Shown here piece after piece: positions 19,254 through 28,306 of a stretch of 64,000 nucleotides of DNA. The DNA comes from Mesorhizobium_K marinum. GTDB taxonomy: Bacteria; Pseudomonadota; Alphaproteobacteria; Rhizobiales; Rhizobiaceae. The position numbers were made by a program, and so were the translations under genes. The stretch lies in NCBI RefSeq assembly GCF_040813715.1, contig NZ_JBFOCH010000004.1, one strand, 5' to 3'. A model generated the notes under the pieces. The model was not told the origin of the DNA and made no database searches. It saw only the letters and a program-made list of their open reading frames with translations. Every line of letters begins with the position of its first letter. Positions within the stretch are counted from its first letter, which is position 1.

Positions 19254-19598
19254 AGCCGTCAGCATCTTCGGCGACATTGTGATGAACCTTTCCTCCTTCC
19301 GGCGCGACTGACGCCAAGGCGCCGCAATGGTGCGGCCCGGAATGGAGAAGGAAAGCCCATGACCAGACACACATTGTCGGGGTCAGCGGGAACATCCGGC
19401 ATCCGGCGCGGGGGCCATCGGCCCGGCGCGGCGGATGCCGTCCCGATTCAATTGACCCAACGTAACGCACGGCCTATGCTCCCTTCGAGGGGTTCCGCAA
19501 GGAACTCAAAGGGCGAAAGTGCCGGCGCCGTGCGCTTAGCTCCTTGCCGCGCGTACCTGCAGGCGGTTTCGCCGACCCGCATGGGGAGGATGAGCATC
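19254..19598. other. Intergenic region after pcaF
   Basis: This is 345 bp without a convincing gene. An ATG at 19359 with GAAGGA upstream is in frame with the following secreted protein, but would put 80 arginine/serine-rich residues before its signal peptide, so I do not use it. No clear terminator hairpin with a T tract was seen after pcaF. The promoter of the secreted-protein locus is presumably here, but I cannot place it. Confidence 0.5.
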
Positions 19599-21581
19599 AT
19601 GCCACGCAGCCGCGGCGACCTGCGTTCGCTTGTTTGCAACCTGAAAATCGAAGGTCTCAGTGCAAGGCTGGCAGGCGGCAGCGCCCTGCTTGCGCTCGCG
19701 CTCGGCGCAAGCATGCTTGCGGCCGTGCCGGCGCGCGCGCAGGAAGGCCAGATCATCAATCCCGGCGCCATGGCCGTTACCGGTTTTTCCGGGACGATCA
19801 TCCCCGGGATCGAGGAAGGCCTGCCTCCGGGTGTCGATCCGGTCGACGAGACCTTCATCGACACGCAGCGCGCGACGCTGCGCATCTTCGACGTGTCGGC
19901 GCTCGGCGGTCCGCCGTCGGGGCAACTGGTCTACACGCCGCAGCCCTTCGAGGTGCTGGCCAACCAGATCGGCCAGGTCTTTGCGCTGACCTATGACGAC
20001 GGCGTACGCGACGGAACGCCTTCCGGCGTACCGGACCTCTTCGCCGGCGCGACCTCCCTGCACGGCATCCGCATTGTCACGCCCGACGCCGACGGCGACG
20101 GACGGCCGGAGCGGGAGCGCCGCGGCAAGGCAGGCGCCACCTTCATGGACGGGCAGTTCGCCGAGGCGAATGGCGGCTCGCCTGGCGCGATCTGGCGGAT
20201 AGACGGCCAGACCGGCGCCGTGTCGCTGTTCACCACGATCGAGGGCAACAGCGGCCCCGGCATCGGCGACGTCAGCTTCGACAAGGTGCACCGCCAGTTC
20301 TTCGCCTCCGATCTCGACACGGGCCTCATCCACCGCATCGCGGCGGACGGAACGGTGCTCGACGCCTTCGACCACGGTGTCGACGGCCGCCCGACGCGCG
20401 GCCTCGCCGCCGTCGCCGACGATGGCGCGGTGATGGACATCCAGGGCGCCGCCTTTGACAGCGAGAACCCCGACACCTGGGGCATCACGCCGGAGGAGCG
20501 CGCCGTCTGGGGCGTCGGCGTGCATGGCGGCCGCGTCTACTACGCCGTCGGCGAGAAGGCCGAGATATGGTCGATCGGGATCGCGCCCGACGGCGACTTC
20601 GCGGGCGACCCGCGCTGGGAGCTGACGGTCGACGCGGAGGAGGATCTCGCCGTCACCGACATCGCGTTCGACGGCCAGGGCTTCATGTACCTGGCGCAGC
20701 GCGGCGAGATCGAGAACCGCTACGACTACTCGCAGTTCGCCGATTCCGGCGACGGCGAGGTGCTGCGCTACTGGCGCGAGAGCCCGGACGATCCGGCCAC
20801 CGAATCGATCTGGGTGCCGGTGCCGCAGACATACGCCATCGGCTTCCCGGAAGGGCATCGCCAGGCGGCCGGCGGTCTCGACCTGCAATACGGCTATGAC
20901 AGCGAGGGATATTTCAATCCCAACGCCTGCTCGGCCACGCTGGTCGCCACCGGCGACAAGCTGCGTGACAATCCGGCGCTCGCCGACCAGCTCGCCGCGG
21001 GCGGACCGCTCGCGGTGCACGGCGTGCAGATCAACTCGACGATGCTGGTGCGGCCGCAGAACGAACCGCCCTTCGGGTCGTGGTTCGTCGACTTCGACGC
21101 GTTCTTCGAGGACCCGGAAGTCGAAGGCCATGTCGGCGACGTCGAGGTCTGGCGTCCCTGCGAAGGGCGCGCCGGCTACTACGACGGCATCCCCTATCCC
21201 GGCGACTATCCGGATCCGTACTGGCCTCCGGGCTTCCCGCCTCCGGGCAACTATCCACCCTGCATCGACGTCGATGCGGTCGAGTACTACTGCACGCCGG
21301 CCGGGCTCGAGGCCGACATCTACCTCCGTGACGTTGCGGGCATCGGCGGCGACTCGATCAAGGCCGATTCCAGGACGCCGGGCGTTTTCGTCAGTCCGCT
21401 TCAGCAGACCCAGCCTCCGGGCGCTCCTTTCACCATCGGAATGAGCGGCTTCTTCCCGGGCGACAGGGTCGATGTCGGCCTCTGCTTCTACCGGCAGTCC
21501 GACGCGGACGCTGGCGGCTACTATCCTTGCTGCAAGGTTGTGGTCCCGCTCGATACGCCCTTCGAAAGCTGCGAGCCGTGA
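19599..21581 (+). CDS. Large secreted protein, propeller-like with C-terminal cysteine domain
   Basis: A 660-residue exported protein of no family I can name. The signal peptide ends around AAVPARA-QEGQIINP. Residues of about 130-430 read like a beta-propeller (repeated short blocks such as GAIWRIDGQTGAVSLF and FFASDLDTGLIHRIAADG). A Pro/Tyr/Gly-rich linker follows (about residues 530-553). The last 106 residues (about 555-660) are a cysteine-bearing domain starting CIDVDAVEYYC and ending YYPCCKVVVPLDTP. A similar domain occurs in the next gene. The start at 19599 is supported by GGGGAGG at 19583-19589. It is 11 bp from the next gene, so the two form an operon and probably act together outside the cytoplasm. 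Confidence 0.75.
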   Translation: MPRSRGDLRSLVCNLKIEGLSARLAGGSALLALALGASMLAAVPARAQEGQIINPGAMAVTGFSGTIIPGIEEGLPPGVDPVDETFIDTQRATLRIFDVSALGGPPSGQLVYTPQPFEVLANQIGQVFALTYDDGVRDGTPSGVPDLFAGATSLHGIRIVTPDADGDGRPERERRGKAGATFMDGQFAEANGGSPGAIWRIDGQTGAVSLFTTIEGNSGPGIGDVSFDKVHRQFFASDLDTGLIHRIAADGTVLDAFDHGVDGRPTRGLAAVADDGAVMDIQGAAFDSENPDTWGITPEERAVWGVGVHGGRVYYAVGEKAEIWSIGIAPDGDFAGDPRWELTVDAEEDLAVTDIAFDGQGFMYLAQRGEIENRYDYSQFADSGDGEVLRYWRESPDDPATESIWVPVPQTYAIGFPEGHRQAAGGLDLQYGYDSEGYFNPNACSATLVATGDKLRDNPALADQLAAGGPLAVHGVQINSTMLVRPQNEPPFGSWFVDFDAFFEDPEVEGHVGDVEVWRPCEGRAGYYDGIPYPGDYPDPYWPPGFPPPGNYPPCIDVDAVEYYCTPAGLEADIYLRDVAGIGGDSIKADSRTPGVFVSPLQQTQPPGAPFTIGMSGFFPGDRVDVGLCFYRQSDADAGGYYPCCKVVVPLDTPFESCEP

Positions 21582-21592
21582 GGGAGGATGAG

Positions 21593-24500
21593 ATGAACGC
21601 TCTTCACCATTCGCCGCTCGCGACGAGCGCAAACGCAACGTTCATGGAGACGATCATGCAACCCCTGTCATTCGCCAGGCGCCCGGCGCGCTGGCTGATG
21701 GCGGCCGGGCTCGCGCTCGCCGCCATGCAAGGCGTGCCGGCCGCGATGGCGCAACCGGCCGACGAGGGCCTCGACGTCGATCACGGCCCGACGGTCCATC
21801 CCGAACCGGGCGAGGCCGAACCGTTCTTCTGGAAGACCGGCGAGCAGCGCGACTGCGACTATGTCGTCTATCGCCTGCGCTTCGGCGCCCAGGGTGATCC
21901 GGCCAAGTTCCTCGACCCGGCCTTCACGGCCAATCTGCAGAATGTCCGGATGGACTTCCGCGACACGCTTCCGGCCGGCCTCGAGATCGTCGATGTCCAG
22001 GCATCCGGCGACGGCACCGACGCCGTCGGCGGCCCGTTGCCGACACCGACCGTCTCGACGGTCGCCAATCCGAACGACACGGCGGAGATCACCGACTTCC
22101 GCCTGACCACTGCCGACCTCGACGCCTCGGGCGAGCCCGACCGTCGCTACATCGACATCGTCATCACCGCGAAGATCGACCAGGCGGCGTTTCCGGCGCC
22201 GACGATGGTCGACAACCAGGGCTTCGTGACGATCACTCTCGGCCCTGACATCGGTTCGAAGGAGGTGCCCTCGCACGATCCGGCGCTGCCCGACGATGGC
22301 GACTTCGAGACCGGCGAGCCGACCTCGATCCTTATCGACGTCACCGACTGCGAACCGCCGCCTCCGCCTCCGCCGCCTCCCCCGGGTGGTGGCGAGGAGT
22401 GCTTCAAGGTCGAGATCGGCGAAGTCGACTGCGTTCCCGGTGGCGGCGCCTACATCTACCACATGCCTGTCGGCCCCGAGCTCGGCGGCAAGTGGGTGCA
22501 GGTGAGGACCACCACGCCCGGCATCGATGTCGCGCCGATGGCGCAGCTCGTGCCGATCGGCGGCGGGGTGCTCAACTGGACCATCACCGGCGGCCTGCCG
22601 GGCGATGTCATCCACCTCATCGTCACCGGCATCGAAACCTATGCCGGGCCTGCCGACGGCGTCGGACTCTGCTGCACGCAGGTTGTCGACATCGTCATTC
22701 CGGAGGATCTCGAATGCCCGCCGGAACGCGGCGAACCCGACATCGAGGTGCTCAAGCGGGCCGACGACGCCTTCTGCCTGCCTGAAGGCCCCTGCAACTT
22801 CACCATCCGGGTCACCAATGTCGGTGACGCCCCCTACAACGGGCCGATCGTGCTCGAAGAAGTGACGACGCCCGGCAACGCGCCGGTGGTTTCGGGGCCG
22901 AACGCGCCCTGGGCCTGCCCGCCGATGGTCAGCCCGATGGTCTGTACGCACCCTGCCACGACTCTCAACCCCGGCGAGTTTGTCGATCTCAAGCTCGGCT
23001 TCGCGCCCGGACCCGGTTGGGAAGCGCCCTATATCGGCAACTGCGCGGAGTATGACTACACGGCAAGCGGATTCCCGGAAGTCTTCGGCTCGACCGAGAA
23101 CGACAGGGATTGCGCGCGCATCCCGATCTGCCTCCCGGGCGATCCGAGATGCAACCCGCCGGTCGATGACAAGCGGCCCGACCTCCGTCTCGACAAGGAG
23201 GCGACGTCGCTGTCCTGTACGGCCGATGGCGTCTGCCATTTCGTCATCCGCATCTTCAACAACAGCGACGAAAACTATGTCGGTCCGCTGACGGTGATCG
23301 ACACCTATCCTACGGGTGCGCCGGTCTCCTCGTCATTCGAGCCGACGCCGCCGTGGGTCTGCGGTCCGGACGGTCCGGCGCAGTTCCGCTGCGACAACGC
23401 TGGCGTGGTGATCCCTCCGGGCGCGTTCCTGGCGATCACCGTGACGGCGATCGTTTCGGACAACTATCCGGGCGACCTCATCCGCAACTGCGCGGAAGTG
23501 CAGCCCATCCCGGACGAGACGGACCTCACCAACAACCGGGACTGCGCCGAAATGCGCATTCCCAACCGCGAGCCCGGCGAGCCGGCGCTGCGCATCCTGA
23601 AGACCTGCGAACAGGCCACGGCTCTCGGAGCTCCGGTGTCCTGCCGCATCACCGTCGTCAGCGTCGGCACCACCGCGCCGACCGGCCCGGTTCGCGTCCA
23701 TGACGCGGCTACGGTCATCGGCTCGGGAACGCCTGTCCAGATCCTCACCGTCACGCCCGACGGCGCGGAGTGGACCTGCGGTCCGGTTCCGGCCAACACG
23801 CTGTCGTGCGAAATCCCAGGGGCGGTCATGACCCCCGGCACTAGCCGCCACTTCGACGTGACGGTGCAGGCGCCGACCTATGGCCGTTTCGAGAACTGCG
23901 CACGCGGCAACTGGGGGCCGGCCCCCGGCAATGACATCGTCTATCCGTTCGGCGAGGCCTGCGCGGAAGGCGGTGGCAATACCTCCGTCAACGTCGAGAA
24001 GACCGGCGACACGGAGTGCCGCATGGGCGAACCCTGCACGTTCGAGATCACGTTCGACGGCGGCGAGACCGGCTTCTCCGGCCCTGTCCGCATCGGCGAT
24101 GCGATCGGCGTGGAGGGCCTCGGCCGTCTCGAGGGTGTGGAAATCGTCTCGATCGAGCCGCCGTTCGGTTGTTCGCCCGAGCCGACCACGCTGCCTATGT
24201 CCTGCGTCACCGACCTGACGCTGGGCGCCGGCGAATCCCGGGTCCACCAGGTGACCGTGATCATTCCGGAGGGTGGCGCGCTGGCCAACGCGAAGGAACC
24301 GCTTTCGGCGCGCAATTGCGTCGGCGTGGTTCCGCCGAATACGCCGGTCGCCACCGCCGAACGGATGATGTCGGAAGCCCCGACGACGACCGGGCGGCCC
24401 AATGACGTGCCTTACGCGTGCCATCCCTTCACCATCTCCAACCCGGTGCAGGAATGCTCGCCCGGCTTCGTCATGAACGACGCTGGCCGCTGCGTTTGCC

Positions 24501-25276
24501 CGCAGGGCACGACCTACCGCAACGGGCAGTGCCGTCCGGTCGATGACGGCACGCCGCCCCCGCCGCCGCCCCCGCCTCCGCCGGTGGAGGAGTGCAGGCT
24601 GCTGCCGGGCCAGATCCGGACCCAGGACGGGCGCTGTGTCTGTCCGCGTGGGACGAGCCTGGTGCGCGGCGAATGCCGTCGGGACGAACCGGTGCAGTGC
24701 CGTCTGCTGCCGGGCCAGATCCGGACCAACGACGGGCGTTGCGTCTGCCCGCGGGGAACCCGCCTTGAGAAGGGCGAGTGCCGCAAGGTGGAGCCCCCGC
24801 AGTGCCGTCTGCTTCCGGGCCAGATCCGGACCAATGACGGGCGTTGCGTCTGCCCACGCGGTACCCGTCTTGAGAAGGGCGAGTGCCGCAAGGTGGAGCC
24901 CCCGCAGTGCCGTCTGCTTCCCGGCCAGATCCGGACCAATGACGGGCGTTGCGTCTGCCCACGCGGTACCCGTCTTGAGAAGGGCGAGTGCCGCAAGGTG
25001 GAGCCTCCGCAGTGCCGTCTGCTGCCGGGTCAGATCCGGACCAAGGACGGACGTTGCGTCTGCCCGCGCGGAACAAGCCTCGTCAACGGCGAGTGCCGCA
25101 AGCGGCAGGTCGAGTGCCCGAGAGGGACCATCCTGCGCAACGGCCGCTGCGTGAAGATCGAGGTTGAGCGTTGCCCGCGCGGCACGGTCGGCACGCCGCC
25201 GAACTGCCGCAAGCTGCAGATCAACCCGAACCTTCCCCAGTTGCTGGACCCCAAGCAGAGACAGACGATCCAGTAG
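21593..25276 (+). CDS. Very large secreted multidomain protein with DUF11-like and Cys-repeat domains
   Basis: A 1227-residue exported protein. The signal peptide segment runs from about MQPLSFARRPARWLMAAGLA to AAMA-QPADEG. In order: an N-terminal beta domain (to about residue 250), a poly-proline linker (about 255-265), a cysteine domain (about 270-380) similar to the end of the preceding protein, and several DUF11-like beta-sandwich domains (about 385-960; recurrent PxWxC and NCA motifs such as LIRNCAEV). A second poly-proline linker is followed by five 35-residue cysteine repeats (1001-1175). DUF11 domains are common in cell-surface proteins. The start at 21593 has GGGAGG at 21582-21587; an in-frame ATG at 21656 would give a shorter signal peptide. 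Function is unknown; surface adhesion or matrix structure is a guess. Confidence 0.78.
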   Translation: MNALHHSPLATSANATFMETIMQPLSFARRPARWLMAAGLALAAMQGVPAAMAQPADEGLDVDHGPTVHPEPGEAEPFFWKTGEQRDCDYVVYRLRFGAQGDPAKFLDPAFTANLQNVRMDFRDTLPAGLEIVDVQASGDGTDAVGGPLPTPTVSTVANPNDTAEITDFRLTTADLDASGEPDRRYIDIVITAKIDQAAFPAPTMVDNQGFVTITLGPDIGSKEVPSHDPALPDDGDFETGEPTSILIDVTDCEPPPPPPPPPPGGGEECFKVEIGEVDCVPGGGAYIYHMPVGPELGGKWVQVRTTTPGIDVAPMAQLVPIGGGVLNWTITGGLPGDVIHLIVTGIETYAGPADGVGLCCTQVVDIVIPEDLECPPERGEPDIEVLKRADDAFCLPEGPCNFTIRVTNVGDAPYNGPIVLEEVTTPGNAPVVSGPNAPWACPPMVSPMVCTHPATTLNPGEFVDLKLGFAPGPGWEAPYIGNCAEYDYTASGFPEVFGSTENDRDCARIPICLPGDPRCNPPVDDKRPDLRLDKEATSLSCTADGVCHFVIRIFNNSDENYVGPLTVIDTYPTGAPVSSSFEPTPPWVCGPDGPAQFRCDNAGVVIPPGAFLAITVTAIVSDNYPGDLIRNCAEVQPIPDETDLTNNRDCAEMRIPNREPGEPALRILKTCEQATALGAPVSCRITVVSVGTTAPTGPVRVHDAATVIGSGTPVQILTVTPDGAEWTCGPVPANTLSCEIPGAVMTPGTSRHFDVTVQAPTYGRFENCARGNWGPAPGNDIVYPFGEACAEGGGNTSVNVEKTGDTECRMGEPCTFEITFDGGETGFSGPVRIGDAIGVEGLGRLEGVEIVSIEPPFGCSPEPTTLPMSCVTDLTLGAGESRVHQVTVIIPEGGALANAKEPLSARNCVGVVPPNTPVATAERMMSEAPTTTGRPNDVPYACHPFTISNPVQECSPGFVMNDAGRCVCPQGTTYRNGQCRPVDDGTPPPPPPPPPPVEECRLLPGQIRTQDGRCVCPRGTSLVRGECRRDEPVQCRLLPGQIRTNDGRCVCPRGTRLEKGECRKVEPPQCRLLPGQIRTNDGRCVCPRGTRLEKGECRKVEPPQCRLLPGQIRTNDGRCVCPRGTRLEKGECRKVEPPQCRLLPGQIRTKDGRCVCPRGTSLVNGECRKRQVECPRGTILRNGRCVKIEVERCPRGTVGTPPNCRKLQINPNLPQLLDPKQRQTIQ
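24593..25114 (+). repeat. Five tandem 105-bp repeats coding a 35-residue Cys unit
   Basis: Units start at 24593, 24698, 24803, 24908 and 25013. Each encodes CRLLPGQIRTNDGRCVCPRG followed by TRLEKGEC and a linker, giving the cysteine pattern C-x13-C-x-C-x10-C. Units 2-4 encode identical peptides with near-identical DNA, so they were duplicated or homogenised recently. Degenerate half-units lie on both sides (CSPGFVMNDAGRCVC before, CPRGTILRNGRC after). Confidence 0.92.
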
Positions 25277-25297
25277 GGACGCCGTCTCGATGAAGAA

Positions 25298-25325
25298 AGG
25301 CCCCGCCGGTTCGCCGGCGGGGCCT
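25298..25325. terminator. Bidirectional rho-independent terminator
   Basis: A perfect 12-bp GC-rich stem (25298-25309 with 25314-25325) closes on a TTCG tetraloop. A pyrimidine/T-rich tract (CTTCTTT) follows on the plus side and GAAGAAA flanks the left. It lies between two convergent genes, the secreted protein and nagA, and can serve both. Confidence 0.88.
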
Positions 25326-25350
25326 CTTCTTTGCGGTATGCCGGTCTGCG

Positions 25351-26502
25351 TCAGGCCGGGTGTGTCCGGCTCCCGCCGATCCAGACGCTGCGGACCTCCA
25401 GGTCGTCCGACAGCGCAATCAAGTCGGCGGCGGAGCGGCGCGCCAGGCGGCCCACCGGTCGGCCTATGATGCCAGCCGGATAGAGCGACGCCATGCGTAG
25501 GGTCTCGTCGAGACTGAGGCCGATCGTGCGATGCATGAAGCGGACGGCCGAGATCATGTCGAGGTCTGCGCCGGCGAGCGTGCCGTCGGCGAGCGTCAGC
25601 CTTCCGTCCTTGCGGTGGATGGTGCGCCCGTTCAGCGTGAAGCTGGTCATGTCCGTGCCGATCGTCGCCATGGCGTCGGTGACGAGCACGATGCGCCCGG
25701 GGCCGCGCTTGCCGCGCACGGCGATGGCGACGGTCGACTGATCGACATGGATGCCGTCGGCGATCAGTCCGGCCGACAGCCTGCCGTCGTCGAGCGCCGC
25801 GCCAGCCATGCCCGGCTCGCGATTGCCGATCTGGCTCATCGCGTTGAACAGGTGCGTGGCCATGGCGGCGCCGGCCTCGGCATAGGCGCGCGCGGTGGCG
25901 CAGGTCGCGTCGGTATGTCCGAGGCTGACGACGACGCCCGCCCGGGTCAGCGCCGCAACCTGCTCAGGCGTGACCGATTCCGGGGCAACGGTCGTCAGCA
26001 GCGCGGGCAGGTTCGCGCGCGCCCTGATCAGCAGGGCAAGGTCGGCCTCCGTCATTGGCCGGATGAGCTTCGGGTCATGCGCGCCCTTGCGGGCGATGGA
26101 AAGATGCGGCCCCTCGAGATGAAGGCCGGCGAAACCCGGCACCTTGCGGCGTGCGGCCTCGACGCCCGCCGCGATCGTCGCGGCGGTGATCTCGGGCGTG
26201 TCGGTAATCAGCGTCGGCAACAGGCCGGTGGTCCCGAACGGCGCATGCGCCCGGCAGATCGTCTCGATGCCGCCGACGTCGGGATGGTCGTTGAGCATCA
26301 CGCCGCCGCCGCCGTTGACCTGGAGGTCGACGAAGCCGGGCACGAGCATCGCGCCCGCGTCGGAGACGGCAATGCCCTCCGGTATCTGTGCCCGCGGGAC
26401 GACCGCCTCGACGGTGTCGCCATGGATGACGAGGGCGGCGTCCTCGTGCCAGCCTTCGCCGTCGAAGATGCGTTTTGCCGCGAGGGCGAGATCGGCGCTC
26501 AT
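25351..26502 (-). CDS. nagA: N-acetylglucosamine-6-phosphate deacetylase
   Basis: A 383-residue amidohydrolase-fold enzyme that deacetylates GlcNAc-6-phosphate. Visible family motifs: PGFVDLQVNGGGGV, HLEGPHLS, SLGHTDATCATA, THLFNAMSQIGNREPG and the catalytic Asp in LVTDAMATIG. The length is typical. The ATG at 26502 overlaps the stop of the SIS-domain gene by 4 bp. It is the last gene of a four-gene minus-strand operon (kinase, regulator, deaminase, deacetylase), which gives a complete route from GlcNAc to fructose-6-phosphate. Confidence 0.95.
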   Translation of the reverse strand: MSADLALAAKRIFDGEGWHEDAALVIHGDTVEAVVPRAQIPEGIAVSDAGAMLVPGFVDLQVNGGGGVMLNDHPDVGGIETICRAHAPFGTTGLLPTLITDTPEITAATIAAGVEAARRKVPGFAGLHLEGPHLSIARKGAHDPKLIRPMTEADLALLIRARANLPALLTTVAPESVTPEQVAALTRAGVVVSLGHTDATCATARAYAEAGAAMATHLFNAMSQIGNREPGMAGAALDDGRLSAGLIADGIHVDQSTVAIAVRGKRGPGRIVLVTDAMATIGTDMTSFTLNGRTIHRKDGRLTLADGTLAGADLDMISAVRFMHRTIGLSLDETLRMASLYPAGIIGRPVGRLARRSAADLIALSDDLEVRSVWIGGSRTHPA

Positions 26503-27524
26503 ATCGTCTCCGTCACCTTGCGCAGGTTCGGCGGCTGGTCCGGATTGAGGCCGCGCTGCCGGGCGAACGCCTCCACGAAGCCGTAGAAGGACACGATCAG
26601 CGGCAGGGGATCGGTCAGCGGATGTCCGGTCGCGGCAAAGGGTAGCTTTGCCGCCTTCTCGGCCAGCGCCGACGTGATGAACGTCGATGCGCCCTTGCCG
26701 GTGAGAAGGTCGGCGGCCTCGGCCATCGACCGCTCCGACGCGTCGCGCGCCGCCAGCGCCACCACCGGGAAACCCGGCCCGACCAGCGCGAGGGGCCCGT
26801 GCATCACCTCGGCCGCGCTGTAGGCCTCGGCATGCATGGAGCAGGTCTCCTTGAATTTCAGCGCCGCCTCGTTGGCGATCGCGGCCGACGGGCCTCTGCC
26901 GAGGAAGAACAGGGAGTTCTCGCCGGTCAGCGCCTTGGCGATGCCCATCCAGTCGCAGTCGACGGCGTTGCGAAGATGCTGCGGCAGGTTGCGCAAGGCC
27001 GCGTGCAGGGCGTCGTCGCCTGTCCAGTGCGCGAGCAGCAGCAGTCCGGCGACGGCCGAGTTGACGAAGCTTTTCGTGGCGGCGACGCTTTTCTCTTCGC
27101 CGGCCAGGATGTCGATTGCGTGGTCCGAGGCTTCGGCGAGCGGCGAACCGGCCGTGTTCGTGATCGCGATCGTCAGCGCGCCGCCGGTCCGCGCGGCCTG
27201 TGCCATTGCGACGATGTCGGGGCTCTTGCCCGACTGCGAGATGGTCAGGCAGGCGGTGCCGCCGACCTTCAGCTTCGCGCCGTAGATCGACGCGATGGAC
27301 GGACCGACGGACGCAACGGGCACGCCGGCGGTCAGCTCCGTCGCGTATTTCAGGAAGGATGCTGCGTGATCCGACGAGCCGCGCGCAACCGTCGTCACAA
27401 CGGGTGGCGAAAGCGCTCGCAGCTGGCGACCGGCCGCGGCGATCACGCCGTCGCCGGCGTCGAGCAGCCGCGCCGCTGCGTCGGGTATCTCCAGGATTTC
27501 CTGGCGCATATAGGTATCGGTCAC
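26499..27524 (-). CDS. SIS-domain glucosamine-6-phosphate deaminase (NagB-II type)
   Basis: A 341-residue protein with two SIS domains. Phosphosugar-binding motifs are VARGSSDHAASFLKY, TISQSGKSPDIV, FLGRGPSAAIANEAALKFKE and AEVMHGPLALV. It resembles the isomerase half of GlmS without the glutaminase domain, the pattern of NagB-II deaminases that replace classic NagB in many proteobacteria. It would convert GlcN-6-P to fructose-6-P and ammonia. Overlaps of 4 bp with the regulator upstream and nagA downstream indicate tight coupling. An AgaS-type galactosamine role is possible but less likely beside nagA and nagK. Confidence 0.88.
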   Translation of the reverse strand: MTDTYMRQEILEIPDAAARLLDAGDGVIAAAGRQLRALSPPVVTTVARGSSDHAASFLKYATELTAGVPVASVGPSIASIYGAKLKVGGTACLTISQSGKSPDIVAMAQAARTGGALTIAITNTAGSPLAEASDHAIDILAGEEKSVAATKSFVNSAVAGLLLLAHWTGDDALHAALRNLPQHLRNAVDCDWMGIAKALTGENSLFFLGRGPSAAIANEAALKFKETCSMHAEAYSAAEVMHGPLALVGPGFPVVALAARDASERSMAEAADLLTGKGASTFITSALAEKAAKLPFAATGHPLTDPLPLIVSFYGFVEAFARQRGLNPDQPPNLRKVTETI

Positions 27525-28306
27525 GCTTGGTCTTTTCCTTCGGCCGTGTCGGCGAGCCTGAGCTCGACGACGAAATCATAGGCGTCGCCCCGGTAGACGG
27601 AGCGGGTGAACTCGACGACCTTGCCGGTCGCCAGATAGGAGATGCGCTCGATGTTCAGGCTCGCCGATCCGGGCGAGGCACCGAGCAGCCGGGCTTCGGC
27701 CTCGCTCAGGTTCTTGGCCGAAAGCCGCTGGATCGCCCGCACGGGCCGGTGTGCGGTTTTCTCGAGCGCGGCATAGAGTGAATCGCCGATCGCCTCGGGG
27801 TCGGGCAGGATCGTGGCCGAAAGCGAGGCGCGTTCGATGGCGAGCGGCGTGTCGTCGGCGATGCGCAGGCGCGCCACCCGGGCGACCCGTTCGCTGGGTG
27901 AGAGACCGAGCGTCATCATTTCTTCGGGCGAGGGCGTATAGAGGCCGCGGTCGAGCCACTCGGAGCGCACCGTCATGCCGCGCCGCGCCATGTCCTCGGT
28001 GAACGACGTGAGGCGCGACAGCGGCTGCTCGACGCGGTTGACGCGCGGAGCGACGAAGGTGCCGGAGCCGTGCCGCTGCACCAGGATGCCGCCGCGCACC
28101 AGATCCTGCACGGCCTTGCGCACGGTGACGCGCGAAACGTCCGCCCTGATCGCGATATCGCGCTCGGAGGGCAGTGCGTCGCCGGGTCCGACGATGCCGG
28201 CATTCACGGCGTCCTCGATGCTCTTCCTCAACTGTACGTAGAGGGGCGCGCCCTTCTGCTGCGCGTTGCGCACTGCCTGGAAGATGCGCTCGGCCGCGTC
28301 AGACAT
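27521..28306 (-). CDS. GntR/HutC-family regulator of amino-sugar genes (NagQ/NagR-like)
   Basis: A 261-residue repressor. The N-terminal winged helix of about residues 15-85 contains LPSERDIAIRADVSRVTVRK, and GSGTFVAP follows. A UTRA ligand-binding domain (about residues 95-250) ends with EFTRSVYRGDAYDFVVEL. UTRA regulators near nag genes normally bind GlcN-6-P or GlcNAc-6-P. It overlaps nagK by 8 bp and the deaminase by 4 bp. Matching direct-repeat sites in the divergent nagK-murQ promoter region (29207-29227 and 29342-29361) are its likely operators. Confidence 0.88.
   Translation of the reverse strand: MSDAAERIFQAVRNAQQKGAPLYVQLRKSIEDAVNAGIVGPGDALPSERDIAIRADVSRVTVRKAVQDLVRGGILVQRHGSGTFVAPRVNRVEQPLSRLTSFTEDMARRGMTVRSEWLDRGLYTPSPEEMMTLGLSPSERVARVARLRIADDTPLAIERASLSATILPDPEAIGDSLYAALEKTAHRPVRAIQRLSAKNLSEAEARLLGASPGSASLNIERISYLATGKVVEFTRSVYRGDAYDFVVELRLADTAEGKDQA

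Noticed and set aside
19359..19598. Upstream ATG at 19359 with a good ribosome site as start of the first secreted protein
   Set aside because: It would place 80 low-complexity residues before a clear signal peptide; the start at 19599 with GGGGAGG gives a normal export signal.
19536..21638. Very long open frames on the strand opposite known genes (for example opposite the first secreted protein, and at 31611-32858 and 52926-54575)
   Set aside because: In such GC-rich DNA, opposite-strand frames stay open by third-position bias. Their translations are Arg/Asp/Gly-rich without domains, and they cover well-supported genes.
25351..27579. A 742-residue fusion of nagA with upstream sequence
   Set aside because: The frame is merely open through the overlapping SIS-domain gene; normal NagA length starts at 26502.
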